Positions 1 to 8,497 of a stretch of DNA of 13,296 nt are shown here, in pieces; positions within the stretch are counted from its first letter, which is position 1; every line of letters starts with the position of its first letter. The notes beneath the pieces are model-generated. The model worked only from the letters and a program-made list of their open reading frames with translations, had not been told where the DNA came from and made no database searches. The translations under genes were made by a program, and so were the position numbers. The DNA is from Byssothecium circinans (taxonomy: Eukaryota; Ascomycota; Dothideomycetes; Pleosporales; Massarinaceae), in NCBI GenBank assembly GCA_010015675.1, contig ML976986.1, positions 657,855-671,150 of the forward strand. Direction: 5' to 3'.

Positions 1-1215
1 TCCGTGGGGGGTAGATAGATAGCTCTAAGCAGGTTAAGGTTAGTTCTAATAAGGTAGCGTAACAGGCCTCTAAGCTACTTAAGAGGAGTTGACTACCCAC
101 TTAATATTTAATGGACAGATGCCTGTAGTAGCCTATCTAGCTCGTACAACTCTCTCAGTAATCCCTTTCTTTTTAGCTGCGTGGTAGGTAGTAATAAAAC
201 GTTCCTTTTTAATAGGTGCTGCGTCATTAAGGTAGGATAGTTCTTGAATCTGTTGCTAATAGAAACGCTTTACTACTAAGAAAACTAAGAGATCTAGAGG
301 CTATAGGACGTGCGAGGAATAAGCAGGTAGAAATAGAAGCTAAACTTTATTCTATTTATAGAGCCATAGGAATTCTAGGTCAACGTAGCTACCGTGGCCA
401 TCTAAGATAAGCATCCTCTAATAATCGCGTGAGGGAGCTGTATTAGGCAGAAACACGCGCTGTAGCTATTTAGTTCCAATCGCATTAGATGTCCAGCCAT
501 TCTGTAAGGTTATGTAAAGCTAGTCTAGAATAGTCGCAGGAAACTAAGTAGTCTATAAGTTCTAGCCTTTAAATATTACTGCGCAGCGTAGTTTCTTGCC
601 TATAGCTAATACGCACTCAATTATAGATGCCCACTCGCGATTCTCTAAAGACTAATAATAAGCCTTCTTTTTCTAACTGCTTGCGAGTACTCTAGTGTTT
701 GTACATACACCTAGGGCCTTCCTAGTCTTATCCATATTCCATGTATCCTTAGCCTGTATACCTAGCTCTACGCGCAGCCTCTCATAGTGCTGAAGAAACC
801 CGCGTATCTGCTCCTATGTTGCTGCCTTAGCCCGTAAGGCCTCTATCTTTCTACCTACAATAGATGTGACGCGTGGGTTGCGCTTAATAAAGCAGGATAT
901 CTAATGTTTGCTAACAGGATTGTCGTCTCCATTTATCTGCAGGATTCGATTCGCCATTTCTCGCGCGCGCGCGTGGGAGGGAGGAAAAGCGCGTGCGTCT
1001 TCTTTAAGGATCTATTGTACGAGAAACTCCTCTTGTTGTTAAGTTAATCGCTGCTAGTATACGTGGCTGTTTTGGCTGTTCTGTGTACCGCGTATACGCG
1101 CTGAGAGAGTAGACTGCGGCACATTGTACGCCTTCGCAGCAGCCCGTTGGCTAGGATAAACACCAGAAATAAGATCAGAGATAGCTGCTTGTATTGCTGC
1201 TTCGCGATTTTCCAT
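1..1215 (-). pseudogene. RIP-inactivated pogo-type transposase (HTH-psq/CENP-B DNA binding plus DDE domain)
   Basis: From the ATG at 1215-1213 a single frame runs about 405 codons to the window edge without a frameshift but with about two dozen TAA/TAG codons, nearly all at positions where CAA, CAG or TGG is expected. Residues 1-50 form a psq-like helix-turn-helix (AAIQAAISDL, QRAAAKAYNVPQSTLSARI). A CENP-B-type segment follows (REMANRIL, then IKRNPRV). The DDE domain is clear: NMDKTR (NMDETG in the family) with the first Asp at 732-730, LILDGHGSY with the second Asp at 402-400, and PLDLLVF with the third Asp at 294-292. All three catalytic Asp codons survive, but GAG to AAG and GGG to AGG have damaged the first motif, as expected for TpG to TpA change. 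Family context: fungal pogo transposases cut and paste elements at TA. This copy cannot encode a functional protein. Confidence 0.9.
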
Positions 1216-1273
1216 TTTGGGTAGCTGAGTGTTGAGAAATCACGAGCGTTGAGAGGGGTGGCTGATTTCGAGA

Positions 1274-1307
1274 GGTGACCAAGAACCCCGGGTGATTAGG
1301 AACCCGG
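1274..1307 (-). repeat. Paired 17-bp direct units in the terminal region of element K
   Basis: Two adjacent 17-bp units occupy 1274-1290 and 1291-1307. Read on the minus strand they share the pattern c-nggggttc-n-t-nn-tcacc, with about four differences. The same design, two abutting 17-bp units close to the terminus, recurs with unrelated sequence in the Fot1 elements of this window. By analogy with other Tc1/mariner elements they are candidate transposase-binding sites; this is inference. Confidence 0.65.
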
Positions 1308-1389
1308 TCGGCTAGCTTACTACTAAACCGCGTAGAATTCCTTAGCAATACTAACTTACCTAACTTTATTATTATTATTATCTATATTA

Positions 1390-1451
1390 ATGTAAAGTAT
1401 AACTAAGACAGCTAAACTACTAAAATAGCTAAAATTACTTAGTAATACTAA
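1390..1451 (+). repeat. Element H terminal inverted repeat, 3' end
   Basis: This 62-bp terminal repeat reads atgtaaagtataactaagac at its outer end and pairs with 7924-7985 read on the minus strand. It contains two degenerate 17-bp units beginning about 9-10 bp from the end. The differences between the two H ends are mostly C/T or G/A, as RIP produces. Confidence 0.85.
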
Positions 1452-1503
1452 CTTACTTAACTTTATCCCTATTATTATCTATATTACTATTTAAAAATAT
1501 ATA

Positions 1504-1590
1504 ACGTAAAGCACCATCGAGACGGCCACACCATCGAGACGGCCACTTTTGCTTGGCAAGGAAAATCAAACTGTATTATCTTAATAACAA
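1504..1590 (+). repeat. Fold-back element terminal repeat, left, with perfect 17-bp doublet
   Basis: The unit accatcgagacggccac occurs twice without a gap, at 1513-1529 and 1530-1546, followed by a conserved cttttgcttggcaagg block. CpA dinucleotides are intact here, so this end has escaped RIP, unlike the interior of the same element. Confidence 0.9.
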
Positions 1591-2065
1591 AGCTAAACCT
1601 TAATATTTTCTTTTGAAATTTTAAACCTAGATAGATATATATATAATCTAATAGCTATTAAATTTTTATAGCCTTAGCTTACGTAATAAAATAGTTATTA
1701 ATCTATAAAGTATTAGTAGCTAAAACCTACCTTATACTATAGATATATAGCTAAACGTTAGTAATAAACTATATAACTTTAAGGACTTACTTATTAGTAT
1801 ATTAGTTAGTTGCTATTAAGTTATTATAGCATGCAGCCTAGGTTTAACGCTATAATAGTAAGTGTAAGGTAGGGGGTAAGAAAAATTAGAAAACCTTCTA
1901 AATAAAGTTATATATATTAGATATCTTTACTTCCTTCTTAGGAGGACTATAGTATATACTAAATAAAGCTATATATAAGTTTAAAGTACGTAAATACCTA
2001 TAAAACTACAAGATCTAGCTTAGTAAGTATAGGTTTTTATAAAAGTTCTAACACTGCCTTATAAT

Positions 2066-2083
2066 ATAGCTTATATAAGCTAT
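2066..2083. repeat. 18-bp perfect palindrome near the centre of the fold-back element
   Basis: The sequence atagcttatataagctat equals its own reverse complement. It lies about 30 bp right of the symmetry centre (about 2041), in a loop region where the two arms no longer align well. With such AT-rich, TA-rich DNA, a palindrome of this size may be coincidental. Confidence 0.5.
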
Positions 2084-2491
2084 TTTCTTATAGCTAACTA
2101 TTTATATTACTACTATATATATATATATAAAGTTTATTAAAAGAACGGAAGTAAGAATATCTAGCTAGATAAAATATTTAATTATATTTTTCTAATTTTA
2201 TGAATTTCTACCCTCCTTACGCTAATTCTCTAATAGGTCTAGGCTGCACGCTAAAATTTTAGTGTTAATAGGTGTATTATATATATATAAACTAGCTCTA
2301 AAGTTATTATAACTTATTTAGCTAGTTTAGTAGGTATTTATACGCTATATACTAAAAGTAGCCTAGTATTCTCTATACCTATATAGCTTACTAAGCTATT
2401 AGAAATCCTAGAATATTTTTTCATAATCCTTTCTATCTATATTATATATATCTGTATTTAAAATTTCAGCTTAATAGCTCTTATATTTAAA

Positions 2492-2578
2492 TTGTTATTA
2501 AGATAATACAGTTTGATTTTCCTTGCCAAGCAAAAGTGGCCATCTCGATGGTGTGGCCGTCTCGATGGTGCTTTACGT
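2492..2578 (-). repeat. Fold-back element terminal repeat, right
   Basis: This is the inverse of 1504-1590 with one transition at 2542 (inner 17-bp unit). The target TA follows at 2579-2580, after which element H resumes. Confidence 0.9.
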
Positions 2579-2580
2579 TA

Positions 2581-2787
2581 CTAAGTACTAGCCTTTAACT
2601 TAGAAGAACTCTCTTTATTAGCTTAATAAGTTCTTATATTATACCTAGCCTTACTATAGTTGCTATAGTACTAAATACTTAGTTATTATACTTTATACTT
2701 ACTTTCTACTTTTACTCTTTTATAGTTTTAAACTATTTTAGTTTACTATAAAACTAAACTCTATAGTACTACTCTTTTAAAGATACT
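2581..2787 (-). pseudogene. Element H transposase, C-terminal segment
   Basis: The minus strand aligns with the 3' part of the transposase frame in A (about 4300-4512): the decayed zinc-knuckle region and the KLKAST segment. It lies between the fold-back element (ends at TA 2579-2580) and copy A (starts after TA 2788-2789). The knuckle Cys and His codons are mostly replaced by RIP-type changes. Confidence 0.75.
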
Positions 2788-2789
2788 TA

Positions 2790-2834
2790 ACGTAAAGCAC
2801 TACTAAGCGCGCTAGTTTTCCTTAGTAATACTAA
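2790..2834 (+). repeat. Element A left terminal repeat, one 17-bp unit missing
   Basis: The end reads acgtaaagca then a single unit ctactaagcgcgctagt followed directly by the tttcctta block. The right end has two units before the same block. The left unit combines the start of right unit 1 with the end of right unit 2, as expected from exact deletion of 17 bp by slippage or recombination between the units. Confidence 0.8.
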
Positions 2835-2852
2835 TACTATACTTATTATAAA

Positions 2853-4559
2853 ATGCCTTAACTAATAAACACGTTACTTATTTAATAAGAAGGTAGAATT
2901 GAGCTTGCCCTTTAAGCTTATTATTTAGGCTAATTTTAAAGCCTCTAACGCGCTGCTGAAGCCTTTAACGTTCGTTATTAGTCCCTTTCTTAACGCGCGC
3001 GCGGAATCACCTTTTAACCTATAACAGTTCTAAACTGTTCAAAACTATCCTTAACTAAAGAGGACACGTTTATTAAATACATCTTTAACTTTAATTCACG
3101 AGGATTTGCGCCTACGTTGGGCGAAGTATTAGATATAGCGAATAAACTACTAGGTGAATGGGGTAGAGATAAGGTTAGCTATAACTAGGTAGAATAGTTT
3201 ATAAACTATTTAGAACTATTATAAATAGCCTAGAACTATTTAAAGGACTGTTAGAAAGCTCTATAGAAGGATCCTAAGGTAGTTAGCGTATAGTTTAAGC
3301 TTATGCAGGATACTAAAGTAAAGTATAGCATACATAATAATAATATACATAACTTTAATAAGACTAGCTTTTAGATAGGTATTATTAGCTCTATGAAAGT
3401 GGTTACTAGCTTAAAGAAGTATGAAAGACCTATAATAGTTTAGCTAGGCGATAAAAAGTAGGTAACAGACATCTAGAGTATATGTTTAAATAGTACATTC
3501 ACCCTACTATTTATTATATATAAAGGACGCGTCTATATCTTTTTATAGTACTAGGAAGCTAATATACCATGCGATTAAAAGCTCTTAGTCTTAGAGAATA
3601 GATAGACGACTAATAAGCTTAGTCTTATATAGTTAAATCACTTTAACGCGCATATAAAGGTGAGAACTGTTAGCGTCTATTAGTTGCTAATTTTAGATAG
3701 CTATGAAAGCTACCTAAATTAAGATTTTATGGATTATTATTATAATAATAAGATTTTAATACTTTATATGCTATCATACTCGTTACATATTCTCTAGCCA
3801 CTTAATATAGTGTTATTCTCGCCACTTAAGCGCAAGTACTCTAAGATCATTTAGGGCTTAGCGCAATAGCGTGTTTTTTATATTAATAAGGAAGCATTCC
3901 TACTAGCTTTTAAAGACGCGTTTTTAAGTGTGTTTACGATTTAGAACTGTTAAAAAGCCTTTAAGATAATAGGGCTAGTCCCTTTAAACGCGTAAGTAGT
4001 ACTTAATTACTTTAATATACGTATATGTACTCTACTAGGACCCCTACTACTAGAGACGCTATAGCTATTAAGGACTTTAAGTAATATACGTAAATTTAGC
4101 TTATAGTTAAAGTTTGTACGTGATTTTACTACTTAGTCACTATAAATAGCGTAGGATAGGCTTTTGTAGCTTATTAAAGGCACTAAGTTAGTGCTGCATA
4201 ATACTACACTTATAAAGTCGCGCATTAAAGAGCTTGAATAGTAACTTATAGTAGTAACTAAGCGTAAAATACGTAAACGTAAGTATTTTTAAAAGGGTGA
4301 TACTATAGAGTTTAGTCCTATAGTAGACTAGATTAGTTCTAAACTATTAGGAACTATTTAAAACTATAAGAGGGTAAAGGTAAAAGGTAAACTTAAAGTG
4401 TAATAACTAGATATTTGCTACAGCGATAACTATAGTAAGGCTAGGCATAACGCGAGAACGTGTTAAGTAGATAAAGAGGGTTCTTTTAAGTTAAAGGCTA
4501 GTACTTAGTTTATCATGTCAAGTAGCAATGTAGATGATAATAAGAATAAAGTTAAGTAA
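2853..4559 (+). pseudogene. Fot1-like transposase of element A, RIP-inactivated, no frameshift
   Basis: One frame runs from ATG 2853 for about 569 codons, interrupted only by TAA/TAG codons at former Gln/Trp sites. The N-terminus has a psq-type helix-turn-helix (EGRIELAL, RAAEAFNVRY), then a CENP-B-type segment (SRGFAPTLGEVLDIANKLLGEWG). DDE domain: NFNKTSF (family NFDETGF; first Asp now Asn at 3357-3359), LILDSYES with the second Asp kept at 3696-3698, and PLNIVLFSPLKRKYSK with the third Asp now Asn at 3804-3806. Near the C-terminus, RKRK and then a degraded CCHC knuckle ending RHNARTC (about 4416-4463). The size fits Fot1-family transposases (about 540 residues). The exact native stop is uncertain because TAA at 4557 could be a former CAA. 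Confidence 0.9.
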
Positions 4560-4560
4560 G

Positions 4561-4622
4561 TTAGTGTTGCTAAAGAAAACTAGCGCCCTTAGTAGAGTAG
4601 CGCGCTTAGTAGTGCTTTATAT
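4561..4622 (-). repeat. Element A right terminal repeat, two 17-bp units
   Basis: Read on the minus strand from 4622: atataaagca, then ctactaagcgcgctact and ctactaagggcgctagt, then the tttctttagcaacactaa block. This is the 62-bp layout seen in the ends of H, B and L. Confidence 0.85.
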
Positions 4623-4624
4623 TA

Positions 4625-4884
4625 TACTTATATATTTTTTACTTAGTTATTATTATAAGTTATTATTTAAGCTTTTTAATACGCGCCTTTATTAGCGTAC
4701 TATTATATAGTATTAACTTAATACCTTTAATAAGCTATAAAAACTTACTCTAAGCTATCTATAGTAACTAAGTAATAGAATTATATAATAGCTTTAACTA
4801 TAAGCTAAATTTATATATATTACTTAGTATCCTTAATAGCTATAGCGTCTCTAGTAGTAAGAGTTCTAATAGGGTATATATATA
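4625..4884 (-). pseudogene. Element H transposase, middle segment
   Basis: The minus strand aligns with A from about 4037 to 4270: the LLLETL segment, NIRKFSL-like region, LIKGTK and the RIKEL coiled segment. It is bounded by target TA of A (4623-4624) and of B (4883-4884). Stops of TAA/TAG type are frequent and CpG is rarer than in A or B. Confidence 0.8.
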
Positions 4885-4946
4885 ACGTATTTCACTATTA
4901 AGACGGCTAACCTACTAAGATAGCTACTTTTCCTTAGCAATACTAA
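4885..4946 (+). repeat. Element B left terminal inverted repeat
   Basis: Two units, ctattaagacggctaac and ctactaagatagctact, follow acgtatttca and precede the ttttccttagcaatactaa block. Paired with 6671-6732; differences are mainly C/T and G/A. Confidence 0.85.
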
Positions 4947-4964
4947 TACTATACTTATCACGAA

Positions 4965-6669
4965 ATGCCTTAGCTACTAAACGCAATACTTATTTAACAA
5001 GAAGGCAGGATTAAGCTTACCCTTCAAGCTTACTATTTAGGCTAATTTAAAAGCCTCTAACGCGCTGCTAAGGCTTTTAACGTTTATTATTAGAGCCTCT
5101 CTAACTATATTAATAGAATTACCTTTTAGCTATAAATAGTTCTAAACTATTCAAAACTATCCTTCACTAAAGAGGAGATGATTATCTAATATATCCTTAA
5201 CCTTAATACGCGAGGATTTGCGCCTACTTTAGGTGAAGTGTTAGACATGGCGAATAAACTACTAGGTGAGTAAGGTAGAAAGAAGGTTAGCTATAACTAA
5301 GTAAAATAGTTTGTGAACCGTTTAGAACTATTATGAATAGCCTAGAACTATTTAAAGGACCGTTAGAAAGTTCTATAAGAGGATCCTAAGGTAGTTAGCG
5401 CGTAGTTTAAGCTTATATAAGATACTAAAGTAAAGTACGGCATACATAATAATAATATACATAACTTTAATAAGACTAGCTTTTAGATAGGTATTATTAG
5501 CTCTATAAAAGTAGTTACTAGCTTAGAGAAGCAAGAAAGGCCTATAATAGTTTAGCTAGGTGATAAGGAATAAGTGATAGACATCTAGAGTATATATTTA
5601 AATAGTATATTCACCCTACTATTTATTATATATAAAGGACGCGTCTATATCTCTTCGTGGTACTAGGAAGCTAATATACTACGTAATTAAAAGCTCTTAG
5701 TCTTAAAGAATAAATAGACGACTAATAAGCTTAGTCTTGCGTAGTTAAAATACTTTAACGCGCATATAAAGGTAAGAACTATTAGCGTCTATTAGTTGCT
5801 AATTTTAGATAGCCATGAAAGCTACCTTAATTAAGATTTTAAAGATTATTATTATAATAATAAGATCCTTACGCTCTATATACTACCGCACTTATTATAT
5901 ATCCTCTAGCCGCTTGATGTAGTATTATTCTCGCCGCTTAAGCGTAAGTACTCTAATATCATTCAGGGCTTAGCGTAATAGCGCGTCTTTTATATTAATA
6001 AGGAAGCGTTCCTACTAGCCTTTAAAGACGCGTTTTTAAACGTGTTTATAGTTTAGAACTATTAAAAGGCCTTTAAAGTAATAGAGCTAGTCCCTCTAAA
6101 CGTGTAGGTAGTACTTAATTACCTTAATATATATATGCACCTTACTAGGACCCCTACTACTAGAGACGCCATAGCTATTAGGGACTCTAAATAATACACG
6201 TGAATTTAGCTTATAGTTAAAGTTTATACGTGATTCTATTACTTAATTACTACGAATAGCGCAGGATAGGCTTTTGTAGCTTATTAAAGGTACTAAATTA
6301 GTGCTGCATAATACTGCGCTTATGAAGGCGCGCATTAAAGAGCTTAAATAGTAACTTATAGTAGTAACTAAGTGTAAAACACGTAAACGTAAGTATCTTT
6401 AAAAGGGTAGTACTATAGAGTTTAGTCCTATAGTAGACTAGGTTAGTTTTAAACTATTAAGAATAGTTTAGAACTATAAAAGAGCGAGGGTAGAAGGTAA
6501 ATGTAAAATGTAATAACTAGGTATTCACTACTATGGTAACTATAGTAAGGCTAGGCATAACGCGAGAACGTGTTAAGTAGATAAAGAGGGTTCTTCTAAG
6601 TTAGAAGCTAGTACTTAGTTTATTATGTTAAGTAGTAATACGGACGATAATAATGATAAAGTTAAGTAA
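4965..6669 (+). pseudogene. Fot1-like transposase of element B, RIP-inactivated with a 2-nt deletion
   Basis: The ATG at 4965 starts a frame parallel to that of A. The N-terminal helix-turn-helix and CENP-B-type regions are recognisable (RGFAPTLGEVLDMANKLLGE). The first catalytic Asp has become Asn (5469-5471, NFNKTSF). The second (5808-5810, LILDSHES) and third (5916-5918, PLDVVLFSPLKRKYS) are retained. Within a TA-rich tract at about 6125-6136 B is 2 nt shorter than A and F, so the C-terminal part, including the knuckle relic ending HNARTC at 6556-6573, lies in another frame. In-frame TAA/TAG codons are numerous before that point. Confidence 0.88.
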
Positions 6670-6670
6670 G

Positions 6671-6732
6671 TTAGTGTTGCTAAGGAAAAGTGGCTATCTT
6701 AGTAGGTTAGCCATCTTAGTAGTAAAATACGT
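6671..6732 (-). repeat. Element B right terminal inverted repeat
   Basis: Read on the minus strand from 6732: acgtatttta, then ctactaagatggctaac and ctactaagatagccact, then ttttccttagcaacactaa. It is immediately followed on the plus strand by the target TA at 6733-6734. Confidence 0.85.
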
Positions 6733-6734
6733 TA

Positions 6735-7905
6735 TATATATATTAAAGTAATTAAGTACTACTTATATATTTAGAGGGACTAGCCTTAAAGCCTTAAAAG
6801 CTTTTTAATAGTTCTAAACTATAAATACGCTTAAAAATATATCTTTAAAAGCTAGTAAGAATGCTTCCTTATTAATATAAAAAATATATTAGCATGCTAA
6901 GTTCTAAATAATCTTAAAGTACTTATACTTAAGGAGTAAGAATAATACTATATTAAGTAACTAAAGGATATATAATAAGTATAGTAGTATATAAAGTATA
7001 AGTATCTTATTATCTTAATAATAATCCTTAAAACCTTAATTTAAATAGCTTTTATAGCTATTTAAAATTAGTAACTAATAGATGCTAATAGTTCTTACTT
7101 TTATATATATATTAAAGTACTTTAACTATATAAGACTAAGCTTATTATTTATCTATCTATTCTTTAAGACTAAGAGCTTTTAATTACGTAGTATATTAAC
7201 TTCCTAATACTATAAAAAGATATAGACGCGTTTTTTATATATAATAAATAGTAAGGTAAATATATTATTTAAATATATACTTTAGATCTCTATTACTTAC
7301 TTTTTATTACTTAGCTAAACTATTATAGGCTTTTCTTACTTCTCTAAGCTAGTAACTACTTTTATAAAGCTAATAATACCTATCTAAAAGCTAGTCTTAT
7401 TAAAGTTATATATATTATTATTATATATACTATACTTAGCTTTAGTATTTTTTATAAGCTTAAACTACTTAGTAATTACTTCTAGACCTTTTTATAGTAC
7501 TTTTTAATAGTCTTTTAAATAGTTCTAGACTATTTATAATAGTTCTAAATAGTTTATAAATTATTCTATTTAGTTCTTACCTATTAGCTTACTACCTTGC
7601 ATAGCTAGTAGTTTATTAGCTATATTAGCTACCTTATATAACTAGGACAGAAATCCTTATAAATTAAGGTTAAGAATATATTAGATAATTATCTTCTTTT
7701 TAGTTAAAGATAGTTTTAAATAGTTTAGTACTATTTCTAAGTAAAAGGTAATTCTATAAAAGTAGTTAAAGAGGCTTTAATAATAAATATTATAAGCCTT
7801 AGTAGTATATTAAAGGCATTTAAATTAGCCTAAATAGTAAGCTTAAAAAGTAAGCTTAATTCTACCCTCTTATTGAACGCGTATTACGTTTATTATTTAA
7901 GGTAT
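6735..7905 (-). pseudogene. Element H transposase, N-terminal and catalytic segment, start codon lost
   Basis: The minus strand aligns with A from its start to about codon 390. The codon in the start position is ATA (complement at 7903-7905) where A and B have ATG, a TpG to TpA change. The helix-turn-helix, CENP-B-type and first DDE motif (NFNKTSF-like) are still traceable, and the third catalytic Asp has become Asn. TAA/TAG codons are dense. Copy B's insertion at 6733-6734 cuts the frame. Confidence 0.85.
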
Positions 7906-7923
7906 TTTGCGATAAGTATAGTA

Positions 7924-7985
7924 TTAATATTACTAAGCAATTTTAGCTATTTTAGTAGTTTAGCTATCTTAGTAGTACTTTATAT
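7924..7985 (-). repeat. Element H terminal inverted repeat, 5' end
   Basis: Read on the minus strand from 7985, the end starts atataaagtactactaagat and holds two 17-bp units (core ctactaa-atagctaaa). It aligns end to end over 62 bp with 1390-1451. The flanking TA at 7986-7987 matches TA 1388-1389, and the outside sequence on both sides is element G. Confidence 0.85.
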
Positions 7986-7987
7986 TA

Positions 7988-8497
7988 CTATCTAAAAAAA
8001 ATACTAAGTACTAGCTTCTAACTTAGTAAAACTCTCTTTATTAGCTTAATAAGTTCTTATATTATACCTAGTCTTACTATAGTTACTATAGTACTAAATA
8101 CTTAGTTATTATACTTTATACTTACTTTCTACTTTTACTTTTTTATAGTTTTAAATAGTTCTTAATAGTTTGGAACTAATTTAGTCTACTATAAAACTAA
8201 ACTCTATAGTACTACCTTTTTAAATATACTTATACTTATATATTTTTTACTTAGTTACTACTATAAGTTACTTTTTAAGCTTTTTAATACGCGCTTTTAT
8301 AAGTACACTACTTTATAGTACTAACTTAATAAGCTATAAAAGCCTACTATATACTATTTATAGTAACTAAATAATAGAATCTTATATAAGCCTTAACTAT
8401 AAGCTAAATTTATATATATTACTTAGAGTTCTTAATTACTATAGTATCTCTCGTAGTAGGAGTCTTAGTAAGGTATATATATATATTAAAGTAATTA
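7988..8497 (-). pseudogene. Element G transposase, C-terminal third
   Basis: The minus strand aligns without a break with A from about 4010 to 4525. It starts beside the H insertion and ends at the target TA of element I (8496-8497). It serves as the uninterrupted reference that proves the target sites of A and B in H, since both sites lie inside this stretch. It is heavily decayed with TAA/TAG stops. Confidence 0.8.

Larger units (their letters stand above)
1..1317 (-). mobile_element. Element K: pogo-type DNA transposon, 5' portion, cut by the window edge
   Basis: The minus strand carries the 5' end of a pogo-like Tc1/mariner element: a GC-containing terminus at about 1216-1317, then a transposase relic running off the left edge. 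The outer boundary is either 1317 (target TA at 1318-1319) or 1320 (target TA at 1321-1322). Homology of the flank to the terminal repeat of element L extends left to 1318, which slightly favours 1317. K interrupts the terminal repeat of element G. It is less decayed than the DNA to its right: many CpA and TpG dinucleotides remain, although stops of RIP type are frequent. The other end lies outside the window. Confidence 0.8.
1504..2578. mobile_element. Fold-back (long inverted repeat) MITE with Fot1-type ends
   Basis: A 1,075-bp element flanked by TA at 1502-1503 and 2579-2580, inserted in element H. The outer 87 bp (1504-1590 and 2492-2578) are inverted repeats with one difference (C at 1540 against the complement of A at 2542). 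Inside them the two arms remain recognisably complementary almost to the centre near 2041: for example 1614-1625 pairs with 2457-2468 and 1829-1840 (gcatgcagccta) with 2240-2251, both in register. No transposase or other coding frame is visible. The outer ends match the Fot1 terminal pattern (acgtaaagcac, then two 17-bp units), so it was probably mobilised by a Fot1 transposase in trans. The interior is extremely TA-rich; the ends are not. Confidence 0.85.
2790..4622 (+). mobile_element. Element A: Fot1-like transposon, full length (1,833 bp), RIP-decayed
   Basis: A is flanked by target TA at 2788-2789 and 4623-4624 and inserted in the 3' region of H. Removing it and one TA restores aagatactTAtacttatat, matching the uninterrupted G sequence near 8225-8240. 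Its ends are asymmetric: the left terminal repeat is 45 bp, the right 62 bp, a difference of one 17-bp unit. It belongs to a terminal-repeat subfamily with aagcgcgcta in the unit core. Several CpA sites survive, so it is younger or less mutated than H. Confidence 0.9.
4885..6732 (+). mobile_element. Element B: Fot1-like transposon, full length (1,848 bp), RIP-decayed
   Basis: B is flanked by TA at 4883-4884 and 6733-6734 and inserted in a TA-dinucleotide run of H. The outside sequence on both sides rejoins the H transposase region (compare uninterrupted G at 8473-8495). The terminal repeats are 62 bp at each end (4885-4946 and 6671-6732), with two 17-bp units each. Both ends begin acgtattt where H, A, L and the fold-back have forms of acgtaaag, a difference RIP cannot make, so B is a distinct subfamily at its tips. 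Confidence 0.9.
1390..7985 (-). mobile_element. Element H: full-length Fot1-like transposon broken by three nested insertions
   Basis: H is flanked by target TA at 1388-1389 and 7986-7987. Its own sequence is 1390-1503, 2581-2789, 4625-4884 and 6735-7985 (counting each target TA once), which sums to 1,834 bp, matching copies A and B. The insertions are the fold-back element at 1502-2580, A at 2788-4624 and B at 4883-6734, each flanked by TA. The join across A restores a segment that is nearly identical to the uninterrupted stretch in G. H is the most decayed of the full-length copies: CpG and the start codon are largely lost, consistent with its being older than its guests. Confidence 0.88.

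Noticed and set aside
1366..1381. TTA trinucleotide run resembling a microsatellite
   Set aside because: It aligns with the gataataa region near the 3' end of the Fot1 transposase frame and is a decayed part of element G rather than an independent repeat.
1504..1546. Short direct repeats that could suggest a CRISPR-like or minisatellite array
   Set aside because: There are only two units, with no spacers, and they recur at transposon ends next to TA duplications; they are terminal-repeat components.
2111..2130. TATA-rich runs as promoters
   Set aside because: TATATA tracts are spread throughout the window as a by-product of RIP and carry no positional relation to an intact gene.
1591..2491. 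Possible small genes inside the fold-back element
   Set aside because: Frames are short and arise from AT-rich sequence; no motif or conserved reading pattern is visible, and symmetry explains the sequence better.
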